A stretch of 64,000 bases of DNA, taken from Rhizomys pruinosus (taxonomy: Eukaryota; Chordata; Mammalia; Rodentia; Spalacidae). The DNA is taken from NCBI GenBank assembly GCA_009823505.1, contig VZQC01012273.1, positions 1 to 64,000 of the forward strand, read 5' to 3'. A program made the position numbers and the translations under genes. The notes beneath the pieces were generated by a model. That model was not told the origin of the DNA, ran no database searches, and was given only the letters and a program-made list of their open reading frames with translations. The first letter of the stretch is position 1; every line of letters starts with the position of its first letter. Positions 11,201 to 24,422 of the stretch are shown piece by piece.

Positions 11201-13690
11201 CATGCATAGCATCATGGTGCTACCTCTGACTCGACTCCACCCTCAAAAGGCTCAGAAGGAGCAGTCCATGTACATAGGGTCAATGCACCCTAGATCATCA
11301 ACACAAACACAAAACAAATAGTTGCACGACTAGTTAACTCAGTCATATTAGAATGTATGGGTGTCCGGATGAAATTTCAAAGTTCATAGCTGTATTATCA
11401 TACTCGTTTTCTGTTTTCATGCAGAATTAGGAAGCTGAAAAGGTTGAGACTATGCTTAGCATATGAGGTTGGTTGTCGTCGCCTATGTCTCCTGTACGCA
11501 GATGTGCCGAGTCTACACCACCGCCACATTGGACGAGAATCGATATGTATACCGGTGCCTGGCCAGAAGCCAAGATTCGCTGATGATAGCAGTCTCCCTT
11601 GTAGATAAGTGAAGACGTCTTCCAGGCCTTAAGCCAGCCGCTTTAAGCGTCCTTAGTGAAGACCCTATTGAATCATATCGGGAGTGTTGGCTATGCGCTC
11701 GCTCAGTGACTTCATGTCATATGGTATCGATCCTCCATTTTTCGTGACTACAACACTATTATACTGTAGTATAGGCCACTTTCAGATTTTCATAAAGCAA
11801 TAGGCTCACATGTCAGGCTCTGTGTGAACATGCCCTAATTGAGAGTTGAGGCTAAGATGAAACTTAGTTAACCATAGCTGACTTTGTCCTTTTTTTTATT
11901 TTTTTCTAATTTTATGTGAATGTATATTCTTATGAATGTGTAGGAGGACGGATGCGTGAATCCTTGGGTCTTTCCGCCCTCTACTTGGAAACCTCTTTCA
12001 GTTTGTGCGTTTTTACGGTCTTGAGAAGCTCGACTCAGCTACGGAGAGGCTAGCAGGGTGTGTCACGGCCTGTTGTTATGACGGTGGTTTCTCAACTAGA
12101 AGCCCAATTCGTGTGCCAAAGCATCGGCCTCCTTTTTATTCGTCATTCTCTTCCGCACACTTCATCGGGTGAGTGCCTCTATCGCAGCCCAATTAGCACA
12201 AGGCCCATTTCTGTTTATCCCTTCAAGCGACGCAAACGATGCCCAGCCTGACACTATAGCGTCAAGCACGGTTCTTAAGGTCTGGCTGCCATGCTTCTCG
12301 CTTAGGTCCTTGCACGTATCAATACTGAGATATAGACCCTGTGGAGTCCTGGACTCTCGCCCATAGTTCTAGCACCCCTCTTTCCTTTCTAAGTTAAGCT
12401 CTCATTAACTCCGTTAGTAACACTGCTCACTTCCCCTACATAATAACTCTCCTCTTAGCTCTCTCCCACACGAAGCCAAACTGCATTTCAAGCTATTCCT
12501 CTTGTCAGACTCCAATGTAGTTTACGATTAAAATGGGCACCATCAACTATCGAATAGGTTTCATGCCCTCCCACTCTACACGACTACCTCGCAAACATTT
12601 TAACAATTGCAACACAGAAACAGCTAGGAATACTTTGGATTAATAATCTCTACCGGATCTAGTCGCTAAGAACTAATCCATGCACACCTTAGTATAGCAC
12701 AAGGGAAAATAACGATGTACTGTGCAATCTCTCATACGTAGTTCTCCTGGCTTATTTCACTTAAGATAATGATTTCCAGTCTACCAAGTGTCTGGATATA
12801 AAAGCAATCCATAAGTTGAAAAGTTATTGCTGTCATAACCCTCTCGACTGGAATGATAGAATAGTGGCAGCGTTGAAATATGACTGGTGCAGCAACCTTA
12901 ATAAGCTGTAAAAAAACCATTAGAATAACAGATAAGACTCATACAGCGAGAGATGCGTGGTCCTGAGCTCGAGAAGCAATTGCAAGAATTGCGTCTACAC
13001 CTAGCCGACGGTTATCTACAGGATCAATCCTAACGAACCATAACCTGACTGCTCGACCTCCTATGCTGAAAGCATAAGTAGTCATCCGGCCATCTCATGG
13101 TTGGATTATGAGGTGGTGTTCGGATAGCACCTGACATATGCCCATAGTCACACCAAGCTATTCGCTCGTGGCTGAGATACTTCATCTCTTAAAACTCACA
13201 CTGTTCAGTAATAACGTTGTCCCACAAAGTTTGCAACAATTGGCATGACACAACAATATGGTCGCAAGGCAGCAAATTGATAAACCTAGCCAGGTCAAGG
13301 GTTCACGCTAGCATAGTATTTTATCACTATATACAAGAGATGAGAGTTCACTATGACTAAAATCTTTTTTATATACAAAATGATTGAAAAAGAATATAAT
13401 ATTGTTATAAGTAGCCTCCATGTAAGTGGCACTTTTCAATGATATTACCTAGTACGTTTTGAGCTCATTTTGTCTTGCGTGTCTCCTTCAGGCTTCACTG
13501 TTGAGCTCTAAGTATGATCTGGCGAACACTCTCTCAGATCGTTCCTGCCTCTCTACTCTTCAAACTTATATATGCATATCTACCGGCCTCCCCTACTACA
13601 CCCTTTTCACTGTGCCCCTACTAGAGCATTGCGACACACATAGTTCTCAGGTTCTTTGGCATATCGATAAGTGTGGTGTTGTTGGTCGTG
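8215..13690. other. Insertion-inflated noisy copy of 2740-5200
   Basis: Short exact or near-exact words occur in the same order as in 2740-5200 but more than twice as far apart. Pairs seen: 2835/8500 'tagaacgtcattctga'; 4446/12240 'tgcccagc' followed in both by 'acggttctta' and 'ctgccatg'; 4746/12875 'ttgaaatatgactggtg'; 4926/13237 'aattg(g)catgacacа'-type word; 5043/13463 'cattttgtcttg'. Between anchors the bases look random, CpG is not depleted and SINEs are unrecognisable. Open frames here are meaningless. This is best read as uncorrected sequence, not genomic DNA of this length. Confidence 0.85.
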
Positions 13691-16600
13691 ATTGAAGAAT
13701 CAACAAGATTCCATTTAGGTATTAGCATTATCTAGGCGGCATGTTCTGTGTAAGTGAGCCTAATTAACATCTCCATCCTGTTTCGTGGTTGGGATGAAGA
13801 TCTTACTGCTATACTGATGGTGTCCAAATTGAGGTTGAATGGTGTGCTTCATGCTATGAGGATGGGAGACTCGAGATAGAGAACAGATCCCCAGACCACC
13901 GGAAGAGAGAGACGACAGGCAGTATGTGCTAGAAGACTGGGATCTTCGATATCTTAATGTGTTCCCTAATGTCCCCCTCATACAATTATTGCTGACTCAG
14001 AATCTGTGAGGCGATAATATCCTCAACCATTCTCTGAGCAGAAGATCTTTCAGGGCGTCATTCCAACCTAGTACCAATGGGCTAAAAAAGATGGATATGG
14101 CCTCATGTATTCTCATTTCTTCTATTTCATTTCTGTCTAGTGCTTGTATTCTCTATACTCTCTATCTTTCACTGTGATGTTTATATAGAAATGGGATAAT
14201 CACTAAATAACATTTGTGCTTTTAAATACATATGTTCGTTTTTGTAGACTTCTTAATTGTTTTTATTTTGAATGTTGCGCATTTGAAATTAAAGATTTGG
14301 GTTTCCTTTCTAGCAATGTTGCAATCTTTTCATCGCTTACTTTTTCCCCCCTGTGCAAATTTCTAACTCCTCTGCTAAAAAAGCGGCATTACCATTCAAA
14401 CAATAAAAAACAAACAAATCACTAGAATAGCATGGCTTCCTCTCCTTAGTTTTCCTCATACGTTCCTCTTCTTTCCTCCACGTCTTCCTAGTGGTCTCCC
14501 ATTACTACCCATCCGGCTACTTCCTATCACTATTTTGCTCTCTCTTCCTAATCCCCATTGTTTCCTCGCTCCCTTCAGCAAATCTTTCTTCCTGTCAATT
14601 TACCTCTGCTTCTTTATAAGACCTCTCCCCATCTCGCCTGGGTGTGTAGGCTACTGTTAGGAAATGTCCCTCCCTCTAAAATACCCTCCCACCCCGGCCG
14701 TCCCTGCCCTCCCCCATTCCACCCCCCATTGCCACCATTTCGGACATATTCCTAGTTATCCTTCACTTCTTTCTACACTCTCCCTTCTCCATCTTTCAGT
14801 AGTGTCTCCCTACTAAGTGCCTTGAAGAATGGGATCGTTTGAAGTTCTCTCTATGACGTACAGACCATCTGCCACAGTCTTGAGGAGGTGCTAAAGAGAT
14901 AAGTTACCAAGAGAACTGCATGGTTCGATTAACTGACTTTTAAGCATGAGTCCTCTCTTGTCAATGATTCCTCGAGACTGACAAAGTCGTTGGCGACTGA
15001 GACTCATACTAAAGTCACAACCTGTCACACCCACACGGTCTAGACATCAAGCCACTCGATAAAATATTTACTATGTTGATTAATAGGCTCTTCCCTTCAT
15101 TAAGTCCGAAATCTTATTGTTACATTATATCCCCTGTCTTGACCTGGCCCTAGACTCATTGGTAAACGTACATTTTATTGCTTTCACTTCACATTACATA
15201 CGTCCTGTGTTCTTGTCCATCTTGCAGTAGATATGTTTGGGGTTAAGGCATGAATGATAAAGAATTGCAGTCTTGTTCCTATAATTAAAGTGGTATTATT
15301 AGGTTACCTCGGCTACGATTACTTTTGTTTTGTTGTTTGTACCCGATTTTCAACTTATTACTTTTACATTATCATCCTGATTCTGGTCCGCTTTCATCCA
15401 TAGATGTAACTAGATTGCAGAAAATTTCATTAAGATATAAAACGCCGTAACATTTATTGCAGGTTTTTCTTCTGGGTTGCATGCCGATGTGCTTGACCAC
15501 TCCGTTCGTCGATAGCACTCATAATGAGCCTCGGATTAATTGTAGAACCATTGTCACAAAGATTGATAACTTCTCTACGTCGGATTCTTCGCCACTTGAA
15601 CTGGGCAGCCTTCTACTTCTCATACGTGTTTGCTTGGAGTCACGCCAAACGATGTGTAAATGGCCCTCGGAAGGGCCGACCCAGATGCTGGTGCTGGGGA
15701 TTGAGCTCGGGTCCTCTGTAAGACGGATCGGCGGCTCTTAACCACAAGCCATCCCAGCCGTCTGAGCGTGATGGTCCCTTTTTGTTTTATCTTAAAATTT
15801 ATTGTGTGATCATAGCGCTTCGTAGTAGTAATGGAAGTGCCCTCAGGCTCTCAACCATATCTTATTGACTGTTTGCATGCTATGGCAAGGCTGGGCACCA
15901 CTGTCGGGTTCAATTGACTCTGGCCCGCGCCAGCCAGGAGGTCCCTCATACGCAACAGGTGCATAGGGTGTCTGACTTTACTTCCCCCTGGGAGTGTGGA
16001 GGTCTCTGGAAATGGCAAGATTAGAAGAATACGTGGTATTGCCAAGCCGCCTAATTAAGTGATCGCTCAACTAGGTTCTCATTGCGTTGTAACGCTGTGG
16101 AATCCTCGCGCCTTTGCAAAGAGCGGTCCGGCCCTATTCTTATTATAAATTCCTCTGTCCATGTCATGGGTGTCCACTTCTTCCTACCCAGCCCATGCCA
16201 TATTTCTCTAATTTCCTTTTCCATATATATATATGTAAATAATCAAAAGGCTTACAAAGTGTTCATCTTAAGAAACACTTGCTTTGTTTTAGACAGCATC
16301 TCCCTTTCCAATTACGACCGATCAGCTTTGTCCTTTGGATTCGTCTTCGTGCTTCCCTCCATCAGATTGTGGGAGCATCAGTAGCATGAGCAATCTTTTT
16401 TTGACCATCTCACAGAAACTTCTCACCCTTTCACTAACTCCTCTGGACGTGCTTGGATAATAAGAGCCATGCGCATCACAGTCTTTAGACTGCCTTATAA
16501 GGCGGCTTCGCATCCATGGTCTGTATAATTCTACATTCCATAGATTAGCTGGGGTTAATGCCCAATTCCTGTTGATCTTAATGTCTTCAAATGGTAGGTG

Positions 16601-18514
16601 TATTTGAGCCAAATCCCCTAATAACCTGCTCTCAAGAAAATACCTGTTTTGCCACGTTGTTGTGTTCATCTGTCTTCTTTTTAATCCATCCTATTTACAA
16701 TGTTTGATAACTCTGAAGTTTATTACATAGTTGCTGCTAATCTATTATAGGCAAATTGGCCCCAAACGATAGTAGATGTCTTTTGGTTTTCTTTACAATA
16801 GTGCGCAATTCTCTCGTTCTAGGTACTCGAATTACAGAGTAGTGTGATGTGACAATTGGGCTTAGAATCTTTTCTTAACATGTTGGAAGTTGCCAGTTTT
16901 TCCCAACACATGTGTGGTAGCGATCCTGTGTCTTTGAGTGGTGGTAAATTTGTTCAAGATTGGCATTACTAATAAATTTGTGCAAGTTCTCATAATTAAC
17001 CACAAGATTCGGCCACTGTAAATTGATATCTCCATTTCTATGAGGATCCCTTGACATATTTACTAGTTCCGTGCAGTGTAATGCCATAATTGTCTGTTTC
17101 ATGAATGGTGGATCAACTTAGTCTGTCCTGATGTCTTTGTTGCCGCATAAAGCGCTTTGTTATATACTATATTTGAGGAGCTACGCAGAAATTTAATTGG
17201 ATCTACCATGAGCTAGCATTTGCCTTCTTTTGAAGAGTTGGTTTTAGGCTATTCAAGTGGGTGGGGTGATTTGGGTCATGCCTTACTGATGAATTGTTAG
17301 AGGAATGGTTTAACTATCTCTAATGCTGCGATAAGAATGTATCAAAGTTAAGTAAGTTGAAGTCCAATCTTTGCTTACAATAAATATATAAAAAATTAAA
17401 ATAAAATAAAAAGGATTAATCGTTGTTCACATTAGTCTCAGTAATTCTAAGCCTAATTGAAAAGTAACAAGTATTGCACTTATACTTGATGATTATAAAA
17501 GGAATTTCCTGTGGCCACGCTCTCTCATAGTACAGTAACAGCTTTATCTAACACGAACGTAATTAGTCTATACTCTCTCAAAGTGTCTTGAGTTCTTCAG
17601 TTGTTTTTGCTTTATCCTTATCATATGGTATTACAGTGTTTTTCTGCTTATTGCTTGTTTCTTTTGCTATCGTCTGTCCTGGTTGTGATGGTGTGTGCTT
17701 TGTCTCTATGGCTTACTTTGTTATTATGGTTGTATTAATTCATGGGAAAGGTGCTTTTAATCCGGAGTTAGCTCCACGGCACCATGGTCCTTCGGACCTT
17801 ATTTTTGTCTTATGTTGACTCTTCAGTAGGTCGGTCCTTCTTCTCACAGTAATTGCTTGTCACTTTAAGACCATAGCTACTGTCCTTAGGATTTGTCTCT
17901 TTTATGTGGGATGTTATATTTGTTGTGCGACTCTACCTCCACACTGGTGTTTTTTGAGATAAGGGTTTCTTCGCCTGTTAGACACCCATGACTGTGATCC
18001 TTGTTCAAACTAATAACATATCATATGTAGGCAGCAGCTGAGAACACTCTGAAATTACAAGGCACAAAAGAATCACGACCTTTGCCACTCTGCTCCACCA
18101 ACCTCAGTAATTGAAAGGTGATGCTTACCCACCACACTCCACATGCTAGTTAAATACACTCCTTTAATGTGATGTTAGCTATATAGCCTCTATTGTGTTG
18201 ATGTATGTTTCTTTTATTCCTACTTTTTTAGGGTTTTTGTCATAAGTGGATGCTGAACTTTGACAAAGGCCTTTTGTATGTTGGCTTTTCATGTTGCCTG
18301 TAAATACTCATTCGCTTGGGAGACTCACTGGGGGAAAAGCATGGCTGGCAATTAGCCGGCTGCACTAATACCCAAATCTAGCTAATGAATATTTCCATTT
18401 CTAAATACTAATTGTTCTCATATTCAGTACCTCGAAATCTGGGCAGTTTAGTCCTATTACTCGTCTCCAAAGGTCCTAGTTAAGATAAGCTAAGCAGAAG
18501 GCGATGCCTATTTA

Positions 18515-18850
18515 TTAGCTACTGTTTCTGCTGCGATAAGACATCATGACCGTAAGTGACTTCTGGAAGGAGTTTGTTTTGACTTAGAGTTGCAGAGGGT
18601 AAGTGTGATGGAGGACATGGCAGCAAGCCAGCTGGTGCAGGCAGCAGGACAGGAGCAGGAATGAGAGCTTAATCTTCAATTGCAAACCTAAACAGCGAGT
18701 TGGAAATGGGGCAAGGCAAGGACCTTCAAAATCCACCCCAGTGACATGCTTCCTAGAGCATAGCCATATCCCTAAAGGCCAGGACCTCCCTCAAACAAGC
18801 CACCACTAGGGACCAGCATTCTCATTCCAAACCATCCCATCTGTTTATTC
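18515..18850 (+). repeat. Rodent interspersed repeat, URR1/hAT-like, intact inside the noisy block
   Basis: Words such as 'actgtttctgctgcgataag', 'catcatgacc', 'ggaggacatggcagcaagcc' and 'cattctcattccaaacca' match a common rodent repeat that I remember as URR1-type (hAT-Charlie). Unlike its surroundings it is readable along nearly its whole length. The matching place in the clean downstream copy (26.32-26.44 kb) lacks it. Confidence 0.6.
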
Positions 18851-21129
18851 GGCTTTCTGGTTCTATAAGCATGTGGCACACTGATCTGAGAAGGCAAAGG
18901 CAAATAGATACTACCTCACTAAAATTCAGGCGTAGCAAGCCTGGGTACGCCTTTGAAGTCCTGGAGCAATCTCGGAGACTTTAACCGTCTAAAACAGGGC
19001 GAGAGGGAGGCTAGGCAGGAGATCTTGTCGAGATTACGCAAGCGACCAGCCCCGCGCAACTTCGTTCGCAGGGATTGTCCTACATAGGTACAAGTGAGTA
19101 AAAGGGATAGTAACTACAAGGACAAATCCGACAAGTCGCAGTTGCACAAGGAAGAACCTCCTAGTTCTTCTAAATTTTAGAAAAGAAGAACCAAAGATTA
19201 AAGAAGTTATCATATAGCAAACGACACATAGGGAAATTTAATCATTAAGATACTCCTACAATGACTTTCTCATAATCTTTCAGTTAACCAGGATTGGGGT
19301 CTTGATGTCCAGCTTTGTAACAGATCCCACTCTGAATGCACTCGCAGCACGACTCGAGAGAAGATCAGCAGAACCACAACCAGACACACATGAACACTCA
19401 TTAAAAATAAATACAAAAGATATAAAGAAATACAATAGTGAAACCAGGTTCAGGATCTGGTTCCTGCTATAGTTTGTTCACCATTTTTAGGCCTGGCCCT
19501 TCCAACATCACGCTCTCCAGACCTGAAGAAGAGCAAGACAAACCCAAAATAAAGCACTCTATGGAACAGTAGGATGGCACCCACATGGCAGAATGAATCC
19601 TAGTGAGAAGACATCGAGAGGCGTTTATACTACTCGGCGTAATTTCGCCCAAGTTCAATGGACATTTCCGTCATACTAGCTTACCTTCTTCATAGAACTC
19701 ATATATAAAGGGCCCGCTCTCATAGTCACTATGTAGGACTAGCCTGATACAACACTATCGGAGTGAACACAAGGACCTACATACTAGGACAGATCAGGAA
19801 CTTACATTAGTCCATAACACTGATAATAGAAGATAAGATAATCTGTATAAATCCAAAAAATTTTAATGATGAGGTAAATAAAGGATCAGAGATAAACATA
19901 GCAAAGTTTATCTAAGCTCAGCTTAGATTCATCATACTAATGCCAAAACTAATGCCATTCTAGAGTAACCAGAAATAATTCCTATCACATTCCAAATGGG
20001 TTCATCGTATTTCATAGTTCAGTATAATATTGGTAACCTATTCGTAGAACGAGACTAGTGTCGTCTTCTCTTGAATGGGTCCAGTGGGCTTAGCTCAAGA
20101 GACTATCTAGGATAAGGATACATGCTCTGCTTTGCATGTTTAGTGATTCTCCCAAGAACAAGTGTTTTTCCAATAAGTTTCAAGATTCTCATTCACATAT
20201 TGTTTTACCACACCAGTGACTTCCGATCCATATACTCAAACTCCAAGAGACTTCTTGTTACACCTAGCTCATACTTTATAGTACTACTCCGTACACACTT
20301 TAGGGACTATGTACACACATCTTCACATATCAACGGACCCTGACATAACCCCAACACACATCTACACACACACACTTTTAAAAGATAAATAAAATCTTTT
20401 TTTTTTGAAAGCCAAAAACTGAACACCTACACTACCTAACTACTACATGATACATTTTCAAAAATAAACTCCTTTATAGCCTGGTGAGTTACCATGGCAA
20501 TCCCTAGCTTGCTGGGAAACAGTTAACAAGGGTTTCTATCCTATTTCGAGTGCACTTGTTAGAGACTTACGGGTTGGTCTTTGTGCCCTTCCTTCCTTGA
20601 GGCCTAAGATTCAGGTCTAATATTTTCTGCCCTTTACTCATTCTTTTATCTTGAAAAATAACTCAGCGGAGATTTGGAGGAGACGCAAGTGGACCTACTG
20701 TGGCGTCTTTGCACAGAGGACCGTTTTTGCGCTTCAGAATTCCCGGCACCCACTCTTCATACGAGCGGACTGGACCTCACACGAACGTGCTCTTAATAAG
20801 CCTCTACCGACGTCCCACGTATGGGGGTGACCACCTTGTGTAATCCCCGTCCTTCTAGATCACTCTTCAATTCCAGGAGAAACTACGCACATGGGGAAGG
20901 CAAGACGGTCTCCAGCATGGGAAAGTCCATGACATCCCTTCTCGACCATCGTTTCCAAGGCCCCGCGCCGTTTTTCTACAGCAGCATTGAGCACAATTCC
21001 ACGACAAGCTGGGGCGTGCTAGCGGAAAGACTACCCATTGGTACAGCTATTCACTCATCATAAATCAGATCACAGCCTCCAACACACTGAGGGGAACTTC
21101 ATGCACACAGATTAAAGTATAGAAGGATA

Positions 21130-22200
21130 GATGCACAAGACGTAAGAAACTGGAATTCCATCTTAGATAGAGGTGATGAATCCCCTGTCCTCCGTCTCTC
21201 TGATCGCTCGATAGTTCTCGAAGTTCTTCTCTGTCTGTTCTGTGCTGTGTGTATTGGTGAGTGATAGTCGTGGCATGGTGCTCGTTCTACTCTGCTCATG
21301 TCGTTCTCCAAGAACCCTGTGGAGATGTGGTTGTGCTTGTGATAGGTGGGAGAGGATATAGATGTGTATTGCCTCCAACCTTTCCATCGTCGCGTGGGGA
21401 TTGTAACCATACAGGCTGCAGTCTCTCTTGCAAGTCTTGCTAGAAAGGTAGTATGTGTGTTCCTTCAGGTGGATTATGTATGTAAATGTATTGCATGCTT
21501 TCGACCCCTACGCGGCAGACATGTTTCTTGTTCATACAGATTGATGGTAAGGAACTTAATAAACCTCACAGATTCTCACAAAGGTAAGTCCTAACTTGTA
21601 TCGTCATGGTTCTTGACTCGCCCTCATGACATTACCATGACCAGCGCTCCAGTTGATCCTTCTTCTGCGCAGAGATGACCTGGTGTATACCTGCCGAGCA
21701 CTAGATAGTCACGCGGCATTACTCTAACTGAGACTGGCAGCAAGAGCCTCTCTGCTCACTTTTGGGGCTTCTCTAAAGGTCCGCGCGAAGGCTCCCTCTA
21801 GCCTAAGCGTAAAAGTATAGGCCTGAAGATCTGTCTGCCTGAGAAGATATTGCACTTGCAGGGAGGGAAGATGCCTGTGACGAGCAACATCCAGGATAGA
21901 CCATACAGAGAGCAAGGTCTCTGCCCCCTTCATCCTCCCTCCATCTCCTTTCTCTCCAAAAAACCCTGTTCCTCGTGGCTGTCGACTTATGTGTGATACG
22001 TAAGCTCTGACGAGGATAGGTTTTGGGCATGCAGGGCCCACGTGATGGTCGTGACGATCAGCAGGTGACTCAGCTTCAGGCCTGCACTGGTTCACTGTGG
22101 TGAATTTGGTCGTGTCAGTGAGGCTCGTGTGACTTGTTTCCACACTGCGTGTGTGAAATACGTCATGTTGCATTACTCTAAATGTTTTTTGAGCCTTGTG
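21130..22200 (+). pseudogene. Stretched noisy ghost of the Rps10 pseudogene
   Basis: Words of the clean pseudogene appear in order: 'agaaactggaattccatct' (clean 27469), 'gcagtctctcttgcaagtct' (27599), 'tggtaaggaac..cctcac' (27658), 'ctgagactggcag' (27745) and 'ctaaaggtcc' (27763). The clean copy spans about 0.5 kb of coding-derived sequence; this one needs about 1.05 kb. Because the clean copy has the normal length of the family, the excess must lie in this noisy copy. Confidence 0.7.
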
Positions 22201-23850
22201 AATTTAGACTATTGGTCAGAGATGCCTCTTTGGGTATTGATATCAAATCTCAAATACAATATACATAGATATATTGTTAGATTTGTTCTAAAGTGTGTAA
22301 AAGTTAATCTCAAGATCTCGCCTATCCTGAACATAAATAAATTCAGTGAAAGTTGATCAAATAGACCTTGAGAGATATGCTCAACTCTCAAGGAATGATA
22401 ATATACCATTATCCAGTTAATCAAGGTTGCCCTCTGTAGAGGCCATCGCTCGACACTGTCAGGATAGATAATCTGTAAACCTCTGTAACGACCAATTAGA
22501 GATAGTAGCTGGTGGATGGAAGAGATTGCCTCGGGCTGGACTATCCCTGGAAGTATGTTGACTGGCTCTTGCTGCATACTGGCAGGTCACAGAGTGTTAG
22601 AAAAAGTTAAAGGGACTGCCAAGTTAAAGTTCGCTTGTCAGTTCGGTGTTGTTCGGTTCCCAGTTGGCGACTCCTAGCTTTCCCCATGTAGCTGTCGTAT
22701 ATTATGCCTAGTGTAAACAACCTTCCGGTTGACCAGTTTAGTCTTGGGAGATGTCTCTCAGGAGGATCTCAATACGCCTCCTCTGCTTGGAGGACCCCTA
22801 GATGAGTACATTTCCTATGTTTTTGGGAGAAGGCTTTGGATGTGCAAGTTCTATAACATAGTCACACTGGAGCACTATCAAGCTCGACACTCTCCTATCT
22901 AGCACATTAACATAGTAATATAGATGCTAGGGAGCTTATTGATGGAATGTGGATCTTCGCTACAACTTAGCCGTCCTCCTAGCCTAATGGTCTAAAGATC
23001 GCCTATGCTGCGTGCGATGTTCTCTGCTCTTGCGCATATGAACCGGAGTTCTTTCGTTATCCCTCATGCAGGACCCAATCACTCACGCACATAAGACTCA
23101 TTCTTGTCTCGTATACTCTCTAGAGGCAAGGTTTCCAGTCCCGAGAACTATGGCTCGAGCCTTCCATGGCTCCGGTCAATCAACTGAGACCCTATCTATA
23201 CTGCATACCACTGCCGCTCTCCATAATCAGAGTTCTTCGGTGCATTAACTCCTGTATGTTGCCGTCAGATTACAGTGGTGTAGCACCAAACCTCACCATC
23301 CCGAGCCAGACGATTACATTCCAGTTGCTCTACATTATCTCAAAAATAAATTAATTAAAGTCAAAATTAATCTTGTACAATCTATTGATATAGTGACATT
23401 ACATATCAAAAGTCGCTCCTCTTGCATACAACTATTCGTATTGGCACATTATTTAGAATATAATTAAATATTTAAATATATCATTTTTAGAATGTGAGAT
23501 GTAAGAGAGGTTGTTAAATGGTTTCAAAGTGCCCGTTATTAAGGAGAATCGTTCCATACTGCTCTTGCACAGTAGACCGACCTGGATTGATTTGGTGCCT
23601 TACTTGTAACACGTACAGGCTGTGCCTCTATCAAACCACCCTCGCAAACCTCTGAGTTCAGGTGACGCATAATTTTCCCCAACCGCTTTACATAGGCGGC
23701 TCATAATCGATGTGAAGACAGCCAACCTAGATCCACTGAATGAGATTCACATACGTAGTCATTATCTGCAAGGGTGCTGTCGCCCATAGCTTCGCTTGTG
23801 TGTGGCTTTGTACTCATAGTTATAGATATTATTTATGCAATGTAATGTTA

Positions 23851-24171
23851 TGGTACCCAGTTTATATAATATGTGATATCATTTTACCACAAATGAGAGT
23901 TATAAATGGAAACCAAATGGTGCGCATTAAGTATCTATTATTGTATGGCCACAAATGGAGCTTCTAGGGATGCAAAGTAAAATTTACATGTCAGGCACAA
24001 CCATCCAATACTCTAAAAAGGAAAATTAAAACCAGAAGAACTCAGATTTAAATTTATATTGAGGTGCAGTGGATATTTTGCTCAGTACTATCAGCATTTG
24101 ACTGTTAGAACAGAAACAATATCCTTAGCCAGTATGTCGACAAAGTCCTGGGTTAATCTTTACATGCACAC
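23851..24171. other. Transition from noisy to clean sequence
   Basis: Quality recovers gradually. No gene is seen. The segment 24060-24170 has a faint SINE-like flavour ('ttgctcagtactatcagcat', then CA repeats). Confidence 0.4.
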
Positions 24172-24224
24172 AATAAACACACACACACACGACAACACAC
24201 ACACGGAGACACACACACGGACCC
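24172..24224 (+). repeat. Interrupted (CA)n microsatellite
   Basis: CA units are broken by 'gacaacac' and 'ggagacac'. Confidence 0.8.
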
Positions 24225-24320
24225 ACCGCCACTAAACAATCTCTTTTAACTCTGTATATGAAAATGGAGACTGGACCCTAATTCTCAGTACATTAAGTAT
24301 TCATGGAAGTGGGTCATAGG

Positions 24321-24322
<2 letters not shown>

Positions 24323-24351
<29 letters not shown>

Positions 24352-24422
24352 TTGTGCTGGGATTGAATCTAAGGCTCACATATGCTACCAAGTGCTTTAC
24401 CATCGAGCTATACCAGTAACCC
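24323..24422 (-). repeat. (GA)n tract plus ID-like SINE, minus
   Basis: A GA run at about 24325-24351 is followed by 'gctgggattgaatctaaggc' and 'ccatcgagctataccagtaa', which read as the reverse complement of an ID (tRNA-Ala-derived) element head. Confidence 0.65.

Larger units (their letters stand above)
13691..23850. other. Insertion-inflated noisy copy of about 24.2-28.6 kb
   Basis: Collinear anchors against clean sequence downstream: 14640/24678 'gggtgtgt' then 'ctactgttagg'; 15649/25187 'ccaaacgatg'; 16485/25564 'tttagactgccttataaggc'; 16679/25669 'tttttaatccatcctattta'; 17476/26011 'gcact', 'gatgattataaa', 'atttcctgtggcc'; 20378/27098 'ttaaaagataaa', 'aatctttttt'. Spacing ratios are mostly 1.8-2.4. 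No gene should be called here. Confidence 0.85.

Noticed and set aside
21724..22173. A 149-codon minus-strand frame
   Set aside because: It lies in the noisy block, opposite the ghost of the Rps10 pseudogene; random-like sequence gives such frames.
8215..23850. A foreign, viral or bacterial insertion, suggested by the lost CpG depletion and odd composition
   Set aside because: Ordered anchors to both rodent flanks show it is a degraded copy of local sequence, and no open frames of real length exist.
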